Shown here piece by piece: positions 63,540 through 64,000 of a DNA stretch of 64,000 nucleotides. A program made the translations under genes and the position numbers. The stretch comes from Vishniacozyma victoriae. Taxonomy: Eukaryota; Basidiomycota; Tremellomycetes; Tremellales; Bulleribasidiaceae. The DNA lies in assembly GCA_017654735.1 (NCBI GenBank), contig JADPYG010000091.1, forward strand, positions 124,001 through 188,000, read 5' to 3'. The notes under the pieces are model-generated. The model had not been told where the DNA came from, ran no database searches, and was given only the letters and a program-made list of their open reading frames with translations. Every line of letters begins with the position of its first letter. The first letter of the stretch is position 1.

Positions 63540-64000
63540 CTATTCCCTATTCCTTCTCGCTAGCAAACCCGCCAGTAAACCCGTCAAGAGTATTACCCCA
63601 ATTACACACCCGATACTGATTCCCAGAACATACTTTCTCCTCCGCCTTCCACCCTTTGTACTACTACTCCACTTGCCCACTGATATATAGCTCAATACAC
63701 TCTGGCGATGATCATGATCCGGTTCCCGATGTCCAAGGTGTGGTGATTGGATAAAAGCAGCTCGATCATGTATTGGTTCCTCTTCTACTTGTCTCTTTTC
63801 ACTCTCACTAGCGCAGATGAAGGAAATACAAGCCGGTTGAGGGGATATGTTTTCTTCGAGTGGAGGATCTTTCTCTGGAATGAGGACTACCCATTGCCTC
63901 TCCTTCTCTTCTGGTTGGGGCAGGATGCTGGGGGTGGTAGAATCATGGTTGGATTGGGAATCGATTTCTGTGAATTGATCTTCTCGTCCTCGGCGGAATG
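63540..64000 (-). CDS. membrane-anchored protein, C-terminal fragment (runs off the edge)
   Basis: An open frame without a start codon in the window runs in from the right edge for about 152 codons. It is hydrophilic (DQFTEIDSQSNHDSTTPSIL; KERQWVVLIPEKDPPLEEN), then has a basic patch (STKGGRRRRKY) followed by one strong membrane segment VLGISIGCVIGVILLTGLLA and a short end GLLARRNRE. This pattern is a C-terminal single membrane anchor. The Arg patch before the helix and short basic end after it leave the topology open. No family was recognised, and an intron cannot be excluded. Confidence 0.55.
   Translation of the reverse strand, partial: FRRGREDQFTEIDSQSNHDSTTPSILPQPEEKERQWVVLIPEKDPPLEENISPQPACISFICASESEKRQVEEEPIHDRAAFIQSPHLGHREPDHDHRQSVLSYISVGKWSSSTKGGRRRRKYVLGISIGCVIGVILLTGLLAGLLARRNRE

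Overview
The window is nuclear DNA of a basidiomycete yeast, most likely Tremellomycetes (Cryptococcus/Kwoniella type). The genes are cut by many short introns (mostly 40-110 nt) with GTRNGY donors, CTGAY branch points a few bases before the acceptor, and CAG/TAG acceptors. The gene products (Cia1-like WD40, mitochondrial TyrRS, clathrin heavy chain, Trm2, Rpt4, Fap1/NFX1, Chm7, Sng1-like, Sed5, SmG) are fungal housekeeping proteins. No bacterial genes, rRNA, CRISPR array, convincing tRNA or transposase was seen. All exon structures were deduced by eye.

Layout. 1-44.2 kb is an ordinary, densely packed chromosomal segment: the end of an ABCG transporter; CIA1; a large Zn2Cys6 regulator; mitochondrial TyrRS (MSY1, minus); a small coiled-coil protein; an FHA-domain kinase (minus); clathrin heavy chain (CHC1, minus); a synaptobrevin-type R-SNARE; TRM2 (minus); proteasome ATPase RPT4; two tandem paralogues with a C-terminal HPDRF domain (minus); a DUF3605 protein; a second Zn2Cys6 regulator (minus); a FAP1/NFX1 RING-R3H protein; and a CHM7-like ESCRT protein.

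44.5-60.8 kb is different. It is a tandem array of at least eleven small, mostly intronless genes in three families. Family A (three minus copies) resembles the Cut8/Sts1 proteasome-tethering family. Family B (three plus copies) is unrecognised. Family C (five plus copies) is unrecognised, usually begins with an MGNxxS-type N-myristoylation signal, and in three of the five copies carries a conserved C-terminal Cys/Trp motif. About half of the copies are broken by in-frame stops, frameshifts or a 17-nt poly-C run. Upstream regions were duplicated with the genes. An Sng1-like membrane protein gene sits inside the array. This birth-and-death locus is the most unusual part of the window.

61.0-64.0 kb returns to housekeeping genes: SED5 (minus), SmG (plus), and the C-terminus of a single-pass membrane protein running off the right edge.

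Smaller structural curiosities are very short introns (32 nt, possibly 29 nt), a 25-bp minisatellite inside a TRM2 intron, a 5-bp microsatellite inside a clathrin intron, a 71-bp direct repeat, and a recurring GGCCG-rich motif found mainly in introns.
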